Assembly: GCF_039535095.1 (NCBI RefSeq)
Contig: NZ_BAAAWN010000001.1
Span: 868,001 to 932,000 of the forward strand
Origin: Arthrobacter ramosus
GTDB taxonomy: Bacteria > Actinomycetota > Actinomycetes > Actinomycetales > Micrococcaceae
Direction of reading: 5' to 3'
Length of the DNA stretch: 64,000 nt
The notes beneath the pieces were generated by a model that made no database searches, had not been told where the DNA came from, and was given only the letters and a program-made list of their open reading frames with translations. Below, in pieces: positions 35,683 to 45,681 of the stretch. The translations under genes were made by a program, and so were the position numbers. Every line of letters starts with the position of its first letter. The stretch's first letter is position 1.

Positions 35683-36019
35683 TAGTACGAGGAGCAGACT
35701 GTCCACCGATCCCGGCGTGAAATAGGAAGTCACCACATATCCCGAGCACCATAGGGGTGACAGGAAGTCCTCCTCATGTCGTGATCGGAGAAGCGGCATG
35801 CCCGCTTGATGTTTTACGCTGCGAACGCCCAAGCAACGGGTCATCCGAGGCGCGGGGAGAATATGAAGACTCTCCACGTCCAGCGCAGGAATTAGCGGCG
35901 GTAGAGCCGCCAAGCTCCCAGGAGGAGGTCGAGGCCTGCTGCTCGTTCCCGGTGCCGCGTCCGGCGAGGTCAGCAGCGACCAGCATCAGCGGGAGTTCTT
36001 TGGCGATGGATGAAGCGAC
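35683..36019. other. Non-coding or decayed stretch
   Basis: About 340 bp without a convincing gene. Reading frames here are Pro/Ser/Arg-rich and match nothing recognised. It probably belongs to the same decayed region as the excisionase-like remnant that follows. Confidence 0.35.
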
Positions 36020-36238
36020 GTGGAAACAACATTGTGCCCATGGCCGGCCGGGGACTGCGCTGCATCCAGGTCGGTGGCCGGGGTTTGGCGTATCGGGTTA
36101 TCGGATCTGGATGCCTACATTGAAGAGGCATGCCGGCGGACCGCGGAGAAAATCTCCAGCGGCGACTTTGCCGGGTGGGCGTCCCGGAAGTCTGATGGCC
36201 GGTGGCCCTGGTCCTCGGAATACGGAGTACGGCGCTGA
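36020..36238 (+). pseudogene. Remnant of an excisionase-like HTH protein
   Basis: Two frames together match the intact HTH protein encoded at 45.43 kb. In one frame GLRCIQVGGRG aligns with its LRGFQVGSRG. One base later, in the other frame, VWRIGLSDLDAYIEEA and AEKISSGDFA align with QWRTGIDDLQTYIDEA and EYKIAGGHFA. A single-base frameshift near 36085 and the missing N-terminal HTH show a degraded paralogue. Confidence 0.6.
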
Positions 36239-36329
36239 ACCGACAGGACGCACCATTCGTTGACCGGAAGGTTCCGGATGGCGCCGACTGCGGTCGAGGC
36301 CCTCGCAGACCCTCCCATAAGATGAACCA

Positions 36330-37826
36330 GTGATAACAGGCGAAATCAAATCTCAGGTAGATAAGGTCTGGAACGCGTTCTGGACCGGCGGCATCTCCAA
36401 TCCGTTGGAAGTGATCGAACAGATCACGTATCTGCTCTTCCTGAAGCGGTTGGATGAGAACCAGACGCGGGCGGAGAACAAGGCCAACCGCACAGGAAGA
36501 CCGGTCGAGAACCCGGTCTTCCCCGCGGGCATGGACGAAAAGGGGCGCTCGTACCAGGACTTCCGCTGGAGCAAGTTCAAGAACTTCTCCCGCGACGAGA
36601 TGTACATTGTCTTCGCCGAGCACATCTTTCCGTTCCTGCGCACCGGGCTGGTCCAGCTGGCCAACGGAGATGAGTCCTCCTACGCCCAGCACATGAAGGA
36701 CGCCCGATTCACCATCCCCAACGCCGGTCTGCTGGAAAAAGTTGTCGACATCATCGATGAGATCCCTATGGACGAGCGCGATACCAAGGGTGACCTTTAC
36801 GAATACATGCTCGGCAAGATCGCCTCGGCTGGAACGAACGGACAGTTCCGGACGCCCCGCCACATCATCGATCTCATGGTGAAAATGACAGCACCCCAGC
36901 CGGTCGAGGCCATCTGCGACCCCGCCGCCGGCACCGCCGGGTTCCTCGTCCAGGCCGGCGAATACCTCCGGCAGAACAACCCAAACCTGCTCACCAACGC
37001 CGAACAGAGCCGGTTCTTTCACCACAGCCAGTTCCACGGCTACGACTTCGACAGCACCATGCTCCGCATCGGGTCCATGAACATGCTCCTCCACGGAGTG
37101 GAAAACCCGGACATCACCTACCGGGACTCCCTGGCCGACCTGCACGGGACGGAGGAGGAACAATACGACGTCATCCTCGCCAACCCGCCATTCGCCGGCA
37201 GCTTGGACTACGAGAACGTGGCCAAGGACCTGCTGTCCCTGGTCAAGACCAAAAAGACCGAGTTGCTCTTCCTTGCTCTGTTCATAAGGCTGCTTAAGCC
37301 CGGCGGACGTGCGGCGGTGATCGTGCCCGACGGCGTGATGTTCGGCTCGTCCACGGCTCACAAGGCACTTCGGAAAATTCTCGTCGAGGATCACAAGCTC
37401 GACGGCGTGGTCAAACTCCCCTCCGGCGTCTTTAAGCCCTATGCCGGGGTTTCCACCGCGATCCTGTTCTTCACTAAGACGAATTCCGGCGGCACCGATA
37501 ACGTTTGGTTCTACGACGTGAGCTCGGACGGGTTCAGCCTCGACGACAAACGCACCCCTCTCGCGGTCTCAGACCTCGACGACGTTTTGTCCCGATGGCA
37601 GCTGCGGACAACGACGGAGGGCGACCGGGCACGCACCGACCGATCCTTTCTCGTGCCCAAAGCTGAGATCGCCGAAAACGGTTACGATCTTTCCCTCAAT
37701 AGGTACAAAGAAGTCGAGCACGAAGAGGTCGAATTCAAGACCCCGACCGACATCCTGGCCGATCTTGACGTTCTTGAGATTGAAATTGCCCGCGGGCTGT
37801 CAGCGCTAAAGGGTCTCCTCAAGTGA
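36330..37826 (+). CDS. hsdM: Type I restriction-modification DNA methyltransferase subunit
   Basis: A 498-aa N6-adenine methyltransferase. The N-terminal HsdM helical domain (VWNAFWTGGISNPLEVIEQI, YLLFLKRLDE) is followed by the SAM-binding motif DPAAGTAGF (about 197-205) and the catalytic NPPF (285-288). The C-terminal part ends in KEVEHEEVEF, typical of HsdM. The start is GTG 36330. It overlaps hsdS by 4 bp (GTGA). With HsdS it modifies host sites; with HsdR it forms the restriction complex. Confidence 0.96.
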   Translation: MITGEIKSQVDKVWNAFWTGGISNPLEVIEQITYLLFLKRLDENQTRAENKANRTGRPVENPVFPAGMDEKGRSYQDFRWSKFKNFSRDEMYIVFAEHIFPFLRTGLVQLANGDESSYAQHMKDARFTIPNAGLLEKVVDIIDEIPMDERDTKGDLYEYMLGKIASAGTNGQFRTPRHIIDLMVKMTAPQPVEAICDPAAGTAGFLVQAGEYLRQNNPNLLTNAEQSRFFHHSQFHGYDFDSTMLRIGSMNMLLHGVENPDITYRDSLADLHGTEEEQYDVILANPPFAGSLDYENVAKDLLSLVKTKKTELLFLALFIRLLKPGGRAAVIVPDGVMFGSSTAHKALRKILVEDHKLDGVVKLPSGVFKPYAGVSTAILFFTKTNSGGTDNVWFYDVSSDGFSLDDKRTPLAVSDLDDVLSRWQLRTTTEGDRARTDRSFLVPKAEIAENGYDLSLNRYKEVEHEEVEFKTPTDILADLDVLEIEIARGLSALKGLLK

Positions 37827-39043
37827 CCACGCCAACACTGGTTGAAATCCTGAAAGAAGCAGTTGAACCGCCGCCGCTTGTAGCGCTTAGCGACGCAACG
37901 GATTTCATTTTGGATGGAACGCACGGATCACCGGAGCGCACAGATGGCGGCGTTCCCGTTCTGAGTGCTCAAAATGTGAACGGTGGAACCCTTAGCTTTT
38001 CATCAACCAGGTTCACGTCCCTGGCTGAACTTGACGCTTTTCGCAAGAGACTCGACCTGAGAAATGGCGATGTCGCTCTAACCATTGTGGGTTCGATTGG
38101 GCGCGCTGCCGTAGTGACGGGCGTGGTACCTGCAGTTTTTCAACGAAGTGTGGCTTTCTTGCGACCGAAGGCCGGCCGCACGGATAGCCGATACTTGTAT
38201 TGGGCTTTTAGTTCACTTTGCGTGAAGGATCAACTCAGGAAAGCTACTAATACCTCTACCCAGGCTGGTATATATCTGGGACGCCTGAAAGAAGTTCTAA
38301 TTCCGCTACCGTCCATTGACGAGCAACGGCGCATCGCGGCTATCCTGGACAGGGTCGACGAGATACGCACAGTGCGCCGCCAGGGCCTCTCCCGTCTCGA
38401 CGACCTGGCGTCTGCTATCTTCCTTGAGATGTTTGGCGATCCGGTCAGCAATCCACGAGGGCTTCCGTGTAAGCCTCTGCCAGCGATCGGCCATCTTTAC
38501 AGTGGGGGAACCCCCTCTAAAGCTGATCCTGAAAACTGGGCTGGGAACCTGCCTTGGTTCAGCCCCAAAGACATTAAGCGGGATGATTTATTTGATTCTG
38601 CGGATCACATAGACGACGACTTACCGGCTAGGTCGTCGTTGAAACGACTCCCCAAAGACACGGTGGTCTTTGTCGTTCGAGGAATGATTTTGGCACATAC
38701 GTTCCCGGTCTCCGTCATCCGAGTCGAATCCACCGTGAATCAGGATATGAAGGCTGTGATACCGAGCGAATCAATCGATGCGGACTTTTTGGCAACATGT
38801 TTGCGAGTACAAGCAAACCGTGTCCTGACGCTCGTCGATACTGCTGCACACGGAACTAAGAAACTGGATGCAAGGGCCCTTTCCAACATTCCGATTCTTG
38901 TGCCCGGGTTGGAGGCGCAGGCTGAATTCGCCCGGCGTGTTGCGGCCGTCGCGGAGATCAGGGCTCACTATAAAGCCCAGCTCGCCGAATTGAACGCCCT
39001 TTTCGCGTCTCTCCAGCACAGCGCTTTTAATGGGGGACTCTGA
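37823..39043 (+). CDS. hsdS: Type I restriction-modification specificity subunit
   Basis: A 406-aa HsdS with two target-recognition domains. The first (about 18-165: ATDFILDGTHGSPERTDG, VPVLSAQNVNGGTL) is followed by the conserved helix IPLPSIDEQRRIAAILDRVD. The second (about 215-365: IGHLYSGGTPSKADPENWAG, LPWFSPKDIKRDDLF) is followed by the second helix (PGLEAQAEFARRVAAVAEIR). The recognition domains have noticeably lower GC than hsdM/hsdR, as expected for swapped specificity modules. It determines the DNA sequence recognised; this cannot be predicted here. Confidence 0.94.
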   Translation: MTTPTLVEILKEAVEPPPLVALSDATDFILDGTHGSPERTDGGVPVLSAQNVNGGTLSFSSTRFTSLAELDAFRKRLDLRNGDVALTIVGSIGRAAVVTGVVPAVFQRSVAFLRPKAGRTDSRYLYWAFSSLCVKDQLRKATNTSTQAGIYLGRLKEVLIPLPSIDEQRRIAAILDRVDEIRTVRRQGLSRLDDLASAIFLEMFGDPVSNPRGLPCKPLPAIGHLYSGGTPSKADPENWAGNLPWFSPKDIKRDDLFDSADHIDDDLPARSSLKRLPKDTVVFVVRGMILAHTFPVSVIRVESTVNQDMKAVIPSESIDADFLATCLRVQANRVLTLVDTAAHGTKKLDARALSNIPILVPGLEAQAEFARRVAAVAEIRAHYKAQLAELNALFASLQHSAFNGGL

Positions 39044-39184
39044 TGAGCGAGGTTGCCGCAGCCACGACTGACTCCTAGGTGCCGATTTGGCCGCTCGAGG
39101 GTTTGGGCTGAGACACGTGTTGCCCGGCCGCGTGCAGGGCAACATCGTTTAGGCTCCAGGGAGAGGATCAACAGAGGAGTGGCA

Positions 39185-42100
39185 TTGGGGGATGTAAACA
39201 GCAACTTTGCTGTCCTGCAGGCGGAGTGGCCGGGTATTGCGAAGGAAGCGCGGCTTGCCGAGCTGTATGCGCGGAAGGACCCCCGTTCTTCATTGCTCTA
39301 CGCGCGTCGGTCCGTCGAAGCGCTGCTGGCCTGGCTTTATGACGCTGACGACTCGCTGACTTTGCCTTACAAGAGCGATCTCAACGGCCTGATGTCGGAG
39401 CCAACGTTCAAGCGGCTCGCGGGCGAGACGATCGTGAGCAAGTTCCACATCATCCGCAAGGTCGCGAACAGCGCCATCCACACCAACGCCTCCATCACCG
39501 TCCAGCATTCTGAGCAGACCATCCGGGAACTCTTCCACGTCTGCATCTGGCTGGCGCTTCGCTACACCCGTGATCCCGCGAACCGCCCGGACCCCGCAGC
39601 CCCCTTTAATGGTGAATTCCTCAGCCCGCAGCCAAGAGCAGGCGTTCCGGCCGTCTCGATGAAGCCCCGCACTGCTGACCAGACTGCGAAACTCGCCGAA
39701 GAACTGGCTACCAAGGATGCGGCGCTGACCGCCCAGAGGCAGGACAACGAGCAGCTGCAGTCCCAGCTCGCGGCGTTGCGTGCGGAGATCGCCCGGGCGA
39801 AGGAAGTGAACAAGAAGCTCCCGGACGGTCACGACTACTCTGAAGCCGAAACCCGGGTCTACATCGATCTGTACTTGGGTGAAGCCGGATGGGCACTGGA
39901 CAACGCCGAGGATCGAGAGTTCGAAGTCCACCACATGCCCACCCACGCGGGGCCCACCGACGGAACCGGGTTCGTGGATTACGTCCTGTGGGGATTCGAC
40001 GGCAAGCCACTCGCCGTCGTCGAAGCCAAGCGGGCAGCCAAGTCACCCTACGAGGGCCAGCAGCAGGCCAAACTCTACGCCGACGCGTTGGAGGCGGAGA
40101 AGGGGCAGAGGCCGGTTATTTACTACAGCAACGGCTACGAGCACTGGCTCTGGGACGAGGCCTCCGGCTATCCGCCCCGGCCTGTCCAGGGCTTCCACAC
40201 CCGGGACCAGCTCCAGCTGATGGTGGACCGCCGAACGACCCGGAAACCCCTGGCCACGGCGGCCATCAATACCGAGATTGCAGGCCGCAGCTACCAGCAG
40301 GCGGCCATCCGGGCCGTAACGGACGCCCTGGAAACGGACAAGGAACGCAAGGCGTTGCTCGTTATGGCGACCGGCTCGGGCAAGACGCGGACCGTCGTCG
40401 CGCTCTCCAGCTTGCTGATGCAGGCGAACTGGACCAAACGCGTACTGTTCCTGGCCGACCGCGTCGCACTGGTGGACCAGGCCGCCCGCGCCTTCAAAAC
40501 CAATCTCTCCGGATCGTCCCCGGTGGTGCTGGGCCGCGATGTGGAGGCGGACAGTCGCATCCACATCGCTACCTATCCGACGATGATGAACCTGATCAAC
40601 GAACGGACGGACGACGGCAAGGTCCTGAAGCAACGGTTCGGGATCGGCCACTACGACCTGATCATCATCGATGAGGCCCACCGCTCCGTGTACCAGAAGT
40701 ACCGCGCCATCTTTGAGTATTTTGATGCGTATCTGGTGGGTCTGACCGCCACCCCGCAGTCCGATGTGGACCGCAACACCTACTCCCTGTTCGACATCGA
40801 GGACCACGTCCCGACGTTTGCTTACGAGCTGACGCAGGCCATCTCCGACGGCTACCTCGTACCGCCCCGGACCGTGTCCATTCCGCTGAAGTTCCCGGTC
40901 GAAGGCATCCGCTACGAAGAACTCTCGGAGGAGGAAAAGGAGGAGTGGGACTCCGCTGAATGGGATGAGGACGGAGAGATACCCGACGCCGTGGACCCGG
41001 CCATCGTGAACACTTGGCTGTTCAATGCCAACACTGTGGACAAGGCGCTCGAGGCGCTGATGGTCCGGGGGCATAAAGTCGCCGGGGGAGACCGGTTGGG
41101 GAAGACGATCGTTTTCGCCAAGAACCAGAAGCACGCGGAATTCATCGCGGAGCGGTTCAACATCAACTACCCGCAGTACGGGGGCACCTTCGCGAAGATC
41201 ATCACGCATAGCGTCAACTACGTCTCCACCCTGATCGACGCCTTTGCCCGCACCGAGGACAGTCCACACATTGCCGTGTCTGTGGACATGCTGGACACCG
41301 GGATTGACGTGCCCGAAGTGGTCAACCTGCTCTTCTTCAAGGTGGTGCGCTCTAAATCAAAGTTCTGGCAGATGGTCGGCCGCGGGACAAGGCTTCGGCC
41401 GGAGCTGTACGGGCCGGGCGAGGATAAGCAGGACTTCTTCATCTTCGACGTCTGCCAGAACGTTGAGTACTTCAACGCCGAGCTGCCGGGGTCTGAAGGG
41501 TCCTTGGGACAGTCCTTGGCGCACCGCAGCTTCGCCGTCCGTGCACAGCTGCTGGTCGAAGCCCGCGCTGCCGGGCTCGACGGCGACTTCGTGCCGGCAC
41601 TCCAATCCGGCCTTGTCGGCCAGGTAGAGGGGTTGCCCCGCGCGAACTTCCTCGTGCGACCGCAACTGGAATGGGTGGAGAAGTTTGGCAAAAACGACTC
41701 GTGGACCGCCCTTGGCACGCAGGACCTGACAAACCTGCAGACCAAGCTGGCCCCCTTGGCAACGCTGGCTGCCGCCACTGACACGGAGGAAGCCAAGCGC
41801 TTCGACCTGCTGATGTACCAGGCGCAGCTGGCTTCGCTGAACTCTGCGGCGGCCGTGGAGCCTTACCGCAAGAAGATTGTCGAGATTGCGTCCGCCCTCC
41901 AGGATCAGCCGAACATCCCCGCCATTGCGGCCCAGATGGTCCTGATCCAGTCGATTCTGGAAGGCGAGGAGTGGGGCCAGGTCTCGCCGCAGTGGCTTGA
42001 GCTGATCCGGGTGCGGCTGCGGGGGCTGGTGCACCTGATCGAGAAGAAGCGTCGCAGGGTGGTCTACATGAACTTCGAAGACACTCTCGGTGAGATCGTG

Positions 42101-42610
42101 GAAGGTGAGCTGAAGGGGACCGTGACCGGTTCGGTTGATCTGGCCCGGTACCGCGAGAAGGCTCGGATGTACCTGCAGGGCTTCCTGGATCACATGGCAA
42201 TCCATCGCCTACGCCGAGGCTTGCCCCTGACCGAGACGGACCTCGCTGAACTTCAGCGCATGCTGATCGAGAGCGGAGCGGGCTCACCCGAGGAACTTGA
42301 AGCCGCCACTACACAAGCCGAGGGGTTGGGGCTGTTTGTCAGGTCCCTGGTGGGTATGGACCGTCAGGCTGCCTTGGATTCCTTGTCCGAGTTCGTGGGG
42401 GACAAGACCCTAAACGCCAACCAGCTGCATTTCGTTGACATGATCGTCCAGCAACTCACAGAGAACGGCGTCGTGGACGTCGGTGCGTTGTACGAATCTC
42501 CCTACAGTGACGCTGCCCCCGCGGGGCCGGAGAGCTTGTTCCCGGAGGCGGACGTGGATCTGCTGGCCGCGGCGCTTAACCGAGTGCGCATCTCGGCGAT
42601 GGTGGGGTAG
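39185..42610 (+). CDS. hsdR: Type I restriction endonuclease subunit
   Basis: About 1141 aa from TTG 39185 (GAGGAG 5 bp upstream); GTG 39179 is an alternative and the frame opens at 39053. The N-terminal DUF4145-like region (LYARRSVEALLAWLYDADDS) is followed by a coiled coil. The PD-(D/E)XK nuclease comes next (FVDYVLWGFDGKPLAVVEAK), then the helicase motor with Walker A TGSGKT (about 396-401) and DEAH box (about 496-499). Motif VI is QMVGRGTRLRPEL. The C-terminal HsdR region follows. It cleaves unmethylated DNA after translocation. The gap to hsdS is 141 bp, so hsdR may have its own promoter. Confidence 0.95.
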   Translation: MGDVNSNFAVLQAEWPGIAKEARLAELYARKDPRSSLLYARRSVEALLAWLYDADDSLTLPYKSDLNGLMSEPTFKRLAGETIVSKFHIIRKVANSAIHTNASITVQHSEQTIRELFHVCIWLALRYTRDPANRPDPAAPFNGEFLSPQPRAGVPAVSMKPRTADQTAKLAEELATKDAALTAQRQDNEQLQSQLAALRAEIARAKEVNKKLPDGHDYSEAETRVYIDLYLGEAGWALDNAEDREFEVHHMPTHAGPTDGTGFVDYVLWGFDGKPLAVVEAKRAAKSPYEGQQQAKLYADALEAEKGQRPVIYYSNGYEHWLWDEASGYPPRPVQGFHTRDQLQLMVDRRTTRKPLATAAINTEIAGRSYQQAAIRAVTDALETDKERKALLVMATGSGKTRTVVALSSLLMQANWTKRVLFLADRVALVDQAARAFKTNLSGSSPVVLGRDVEADSRIHIATYPTMMNLINERTDDGKVLKQRFGIGHYDLIIIDEAHRSVYQKYRAIFEYFDAYLVGLTATPQSDVDRNTYSLFDIEDHVPTFAYELTQAISDGYLVPPRTVSIPLKFPVEGIRYEELSEEEKEEWDSAEWDEDGEIPDAVDPAIVNTWLFNANTVDKALEALMVRGHKVAGGDRLGKTIVFAKNQKHAEFIAERFNINYPQYGGTFAKIITHSVNYVSTLIDAFARTEDSPHIAVSVDMLDTGIDVPEVVNLLFFKVVRSKSKFWQMVGRGTRLRPELYGPGEDKQDFFIFDVCQNVEYFNAELPGSEGSLGQSLAHRSFAVRAQLLVEARAAGLDGDFVPALQSGLVGQVEGLPRANFLVRPQLEWVEKFGKNDSWTALGTQDLTNLQTKLAPLATLAAATDTEEAKRFDLLMYQAQLASLNSAAAVEPYRKKIVEIASALQDQPNIPAIAAQMVLIQSILEGEEWGQVSPQWLELIRVRLRGLVHLIEKKRRRVVYMNFEDTLGEIVEGELKGTVTGSVDLARYREKARMYLQGFLDHMAIHRLRRGLPLTETDLAELQRMLIESGAGSPEELEAATTQAEGLGLFVRSLVGMDRQAALDSLSEFVGDKTLNANQLHFVDMIVQQLTENGVVDVGALYESPYSDAAPAGPESLFPEADVDLLAAALNRVRISAMVG

Positions 42611-42819
42611 CGACAGTTAAAGCCGCAGTAGCTGTGGATACCCCTGAGGATGGTCCCCAGTTGTGGGGGAGCGGAACGACGCTGCGCACGCCGAAACCAG
42701 CGCTTCCACGAGCAACACATCGGAACTTGAAAGAAGCCTGTTGGTCTGGCATTGAGGGCAAGAGCCAGATCCACTGCTGACCAGAGCAAAACCGTCCCCT
42801 TCCGAATTAGAGTGTGGCC

Positions 42820-43734
42820 ATGTGTGCAAAACGACCCCAAATGTCCGACGTCAGGCCTCGCAGGCTCAGCGCAATCGTGAACATGAATGGCCCTGACCGG
42901 TTGAACGTCATAGGCGAAGGCCTGGCGCTCCTTGGAGAGCGCGTCGTTACCTTGGCTGAGTCTGTTGAAAGGTTGGAGCAATCCAAGGAAATCAGCGGTG
43001 CGGCTGCGTTGAATGTCATTTGCACCGAGGAAGCTGCCAAGGTGCTCATTCTCCTGGACATGGCTCGGATCCCGCACCCACAAGCCGTGCTCAACGCGGC
43101 TTGTGGATATTTCTATGACCATCTCGCCCGAAGCATCTACGCCCGCGTTCACTCCGGAAACCCAGATCACTTCGGGGAAATCATCCGGTACGTAGAGAGC
43201 ATGAGGGCCAGCCACTACCTCGATGGGCCTACAGGCGCCGACTGGATCTTCCGCAATGACCTCCAACGGGAGCGCGACACTGCGCTCTACGTCGACTATG
43301 AGGAGTTGGAGCCAGGAAAGTTCTCCTGGACCGGTGGACACCTGGAATATCTCACCGCGCACCAACCGATTACAGACTTGGTCCTTGCCATGAAAGCTTC
43401 CGGGATGCTGACAAAAGCCGGGGCTACAGTCGTTTCTGACACTTGGAAAGGCAGAAAGTTCGAAGCTTCAACGCGGTGGGAAGTCTGCAGGGATCTGAAT
43501 GGGACGATACTGAACAAGCTCTTCGCTGACGATCAGCAGACCGTAGATCCTGCCGACCTGGACCATTTCAGGGCTGCCCGCTTGGCCGCCGGGAAGATCG
43601 TTACCCGGCAGTGGACGTTCCCTCTCCTGCATTTAGACCTCACGATCGAGAACATCACCAAGGAAGAGATCGAAAAGGCACAAGCCGACTCCTACGAGAA
43701 ATGGCTACGAGAAGAACTCGGCCCGCTCTACTAA
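42820..43734 (+). CDS. AbiV-like protein
   Basis: About 304 aa. The N-terminal region (GEGLALLGERVVTLAESVER, AALNVICTEEAAKVLILLDM) has the helical pattern around a Glu-Glu of AbiV abortive-infection proteins, which block phage protein synthesis in Lactococcus. The rest (HLARSIYARVHSGNP, SWTGGHLEYLTAHQP) is not recognised. Starts at 42814, 42820, 42841 and 42883 are all open; 42820 is chosen. It lies 210 bp after hsdR, inside the defence-rich segment. Family assignment is by pattern only. Confidence 0.5.
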   Translation: MCAKRPQMSDVRPRRLSAIVNMNGPDRLNVIGEGLALLGERVVTLAESVERLEQSKEISGAAALNVICTEEAAKVLILLDMARIPHPQAVLNAACGYFYDHLARSIYARVHSGNPDHFGEIIRYVESMRASHYLDGPTGADWIFRNDLQRERDTALYVDYEELEPGKFSWTGGHLEYLTAHQPITDLVLAMKASGMLTKAGATVVSDTWKGRKFEASTRWEVCRDLNGTILNKLFADDQQTVDPADLDHFRAARLAAGKIVTRQWTFPLLHLDLTIENITKEEIEKAQADSYEKWLREELGPLY

Positions 43735-44592
43735 CCGGCACCACGGCTCGAGACGCAAGCCCAACCGGGGTTCAGAGCACATGTGCCCAGATTCAGGTTC
43801 CGACGGCCAGCAACGGGGGAACCGGGCCGTCTCAACATCTCAGCAGAGTTGTTGTTGTCCCGGCGTGTTCGAATTGGTCGATTGACCAGGCGCGCAACAC
43901 TATAGGTCCATGGGCCTTTCATCAGATTCCACCTTGTCCAGAAGCCTTTCCTAACCCGGGTACGCAAGTCCCCAGGAAAAGGACATTTGGGAAGTTCGCC
44001 GTCTCCCAGACAACCAACAAGTCGGCATCATCTTCAAGATCGTTCCTGGGATTTTTGAGGTAGCCCAGACGGGCGATTCCCTGGATCCGTACGAGGTGGC
44101 TGGTCCTATGAAGACGCCCTGATCCGCTGCCTCCAGCGCTTCCGTCCGGTTCCCCTCTGATATGGATTTCAGCCAAAAGGCAGGCTTCTGCCGTCGTCTT
44201 TGGGCCCGCGGCGGAACACACCCTTTGGCGAAAGTTGTGGGGCTAGTTGTGTTGACCTGAGAGTCCGGCTGAAGGGTATCGGGGGAAGATCCACGTCATC
44301 GGCGGTTGGAAGGATCCTCACTCGGATCGATCCTTGCCGTTTCCATGTGATGGCGCTCGTTACGGCATTTCTGCGTCGGCGCGATCGCTATCAGTTCAGC
44401 CACAATATTCATAGTCGTGCCACTCTCCGCCAGCGTCGGGTGGAAGGTCAGGCCGGCCGAATTCGCCGTATCAAAGAATCTCGCCCTGGATGACAAGACA
44501 TTTGAATACTGGTTCGCAGCGCAACTTCTCACTTCAGCGTGTAGATTCTGACAGTTGACCGACGACGGCGGCACCCGGGTGGCGGGGCCCTG
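43735..44592. other. Decayed or non-coding stretch between AbiV-like and HA-domain genes
   Basis: About 860 bp without a firm gene. On the minus strand, 43922-44221 reads DADLLVVWETANFPNVLFLG, which looks like part of a real protein, and 44296-44574 has a further protein-like stretch (ARFFDTANSAGLTFHPTLAE). Neither has a good start or a recognised domain. They are best seen as fragments of one or more degraded genes. Confidence 0.35.
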
Positions 44593-45250
44593 TTATCGGC
44601 GTGAACGGCGCCCCCGGGTCCTCCCAGCCTGCCAACCGGGCGTTGCGTCGTCCAGAGGCTTGATCTTCACCGGATCGAGTTCGCCGCGACGGCGTGTGTA
44701 GCGCTGAGTGTGGATCCACACCCCTTGGATGTGCTCACGCTCTGAATCGCAGTCCTTGTGGCGGGGCCAGTCATTGCCTTCCTTGCGGTAGGCCGCGAGC
44801 TGGTCGAGGCGGCGGTGCCAGCGGGCTTCGCCCTCGGATTTCCCTGCGGTTTTCCCGCGACCCCGGCACCAGGGCCAGACCGTCACGGTAGGCCGGGTCC
44901 AGGGTCCCCTCTTCCGCTTCGCGCCGGCGCCCGGACAGCCAACGAGCCATCGACCTTTCGCTTCGGCCACTGGAACGGTACTCGGGGAGCCGGCCTCCTG
45001 CCGAGACCCAGGTGATGATCTCGTCGATGCGGGCGAGATCCGTGGGGGAAGGGTAGGGAACGGGTGCGGCGTCGGCGGCGGCCTGGTGTTCGGCCTTGAG
45101 CCCGGGGTCCTGGCGCCGGCCGATGACCAAGTGGTAACCGACCGTGGAAGGCTCGGCGCGAACGAGGGCAGCGATGCGTTCCCGGCTCAGTCCGAGTCGG
45201 TACATCAGCAACCATTCGGGGTCAGGGGCCCGCCGCAACCGCCTGTTCAT
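44593..45250 (-). pseudogene. Helicase-associated (HA) domain protein, frameshifted
   Basis: From ATG 45250 an HTH-like region (DPEWLLMYRLGLSRERIAAL) is followed by the first HA repeat (RSERSMARWLSGRRREAEEG, LDPAYRDGLALVPG). Near 44845 the frame breaks. The neighbouring frame continues with the second HA repeat (RWHRRLDQLAAYRKEGNDWP, GVWIHTQRYTRRRGELDPVK) and a basic end with GRRSRR. A single-base frameshift therefore splits a protein of about 219 residues. HA-domain proteins are common on Arthrobacter plasmids; their role is unknown. Confidence 0.7.
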
Positions 45251-45429
45251 GATGGACCCCTTCCTGCCATGACCTGGGGACCGGACATCAAGAGTCCGGA
45301 TCGGGGCACGGCAGCATGGTGTTGACGGACTGTTGAATGGCTCCATTGACGGGCGTCCTGACTGCGCCACCCACGGCCGTGGTGCGCTCTGGCCGCCGTA
45401 GTCGGTGTTGGTGCACCTGCGATGAAGCA

Positions 45430-45681
45430 ATGAACGACAAACTCCCGAAGTCGCCCCGCTATCTCACCGTTGAGCAGGCTGTGCAAGAACTGAACGTCAG
45501 CGAGGCAGCGATACGATCCCTTCTCCGAAACGGTGAACTTAGAGGCTTCCAGGTCGGTTCCCGTGGGCAGTGGCGCACCGGAATCGATGATCTGCAGACT
45601 TACATCGACGAGGCTTACCGGAAGGTCGAGTACAAGATCGCTGGGGGCCACTTCGCCGAAGTAGAGGCCGAGGACTCGTGA
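45430..45681 (+). CDS. Excisionase-family helix-turn-helix protein
   Basis: An 83-aa protein. The HTH is in YLTVEQAVQELNVSEAAIRS, with LLRNGELRGFQVGSRGQWRT as the wing; helices DDLQTYIDEAYRKVEYKI follow. It is the intact counterpart of the remnant at 36.0-36.2 kb. Its stop overlaps the GTG of the next gene (GTGA), so the protein is made together with two following unknown proteins and may control them. Confidence 0.75.
   Translation: MNDKLPKSPRYLTVEQAVQELNVSEAAIRSLLRNGELRGFQVGSRGQWRTGIDDLQTYIDEAYRKVEYKIAGGHFAEVEAEDS

Noticed and set aside
35757..36263. A 168-codon plus-strand frame
   Set aside because: Low-complexity composition and conflict with the HTH remnant, which has real similarity to an intact gene.
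40043..41269. A 408-codon minus-strand frame in hsdR
   Set aside because: Antisense shadow of the helicase part of hsdR.
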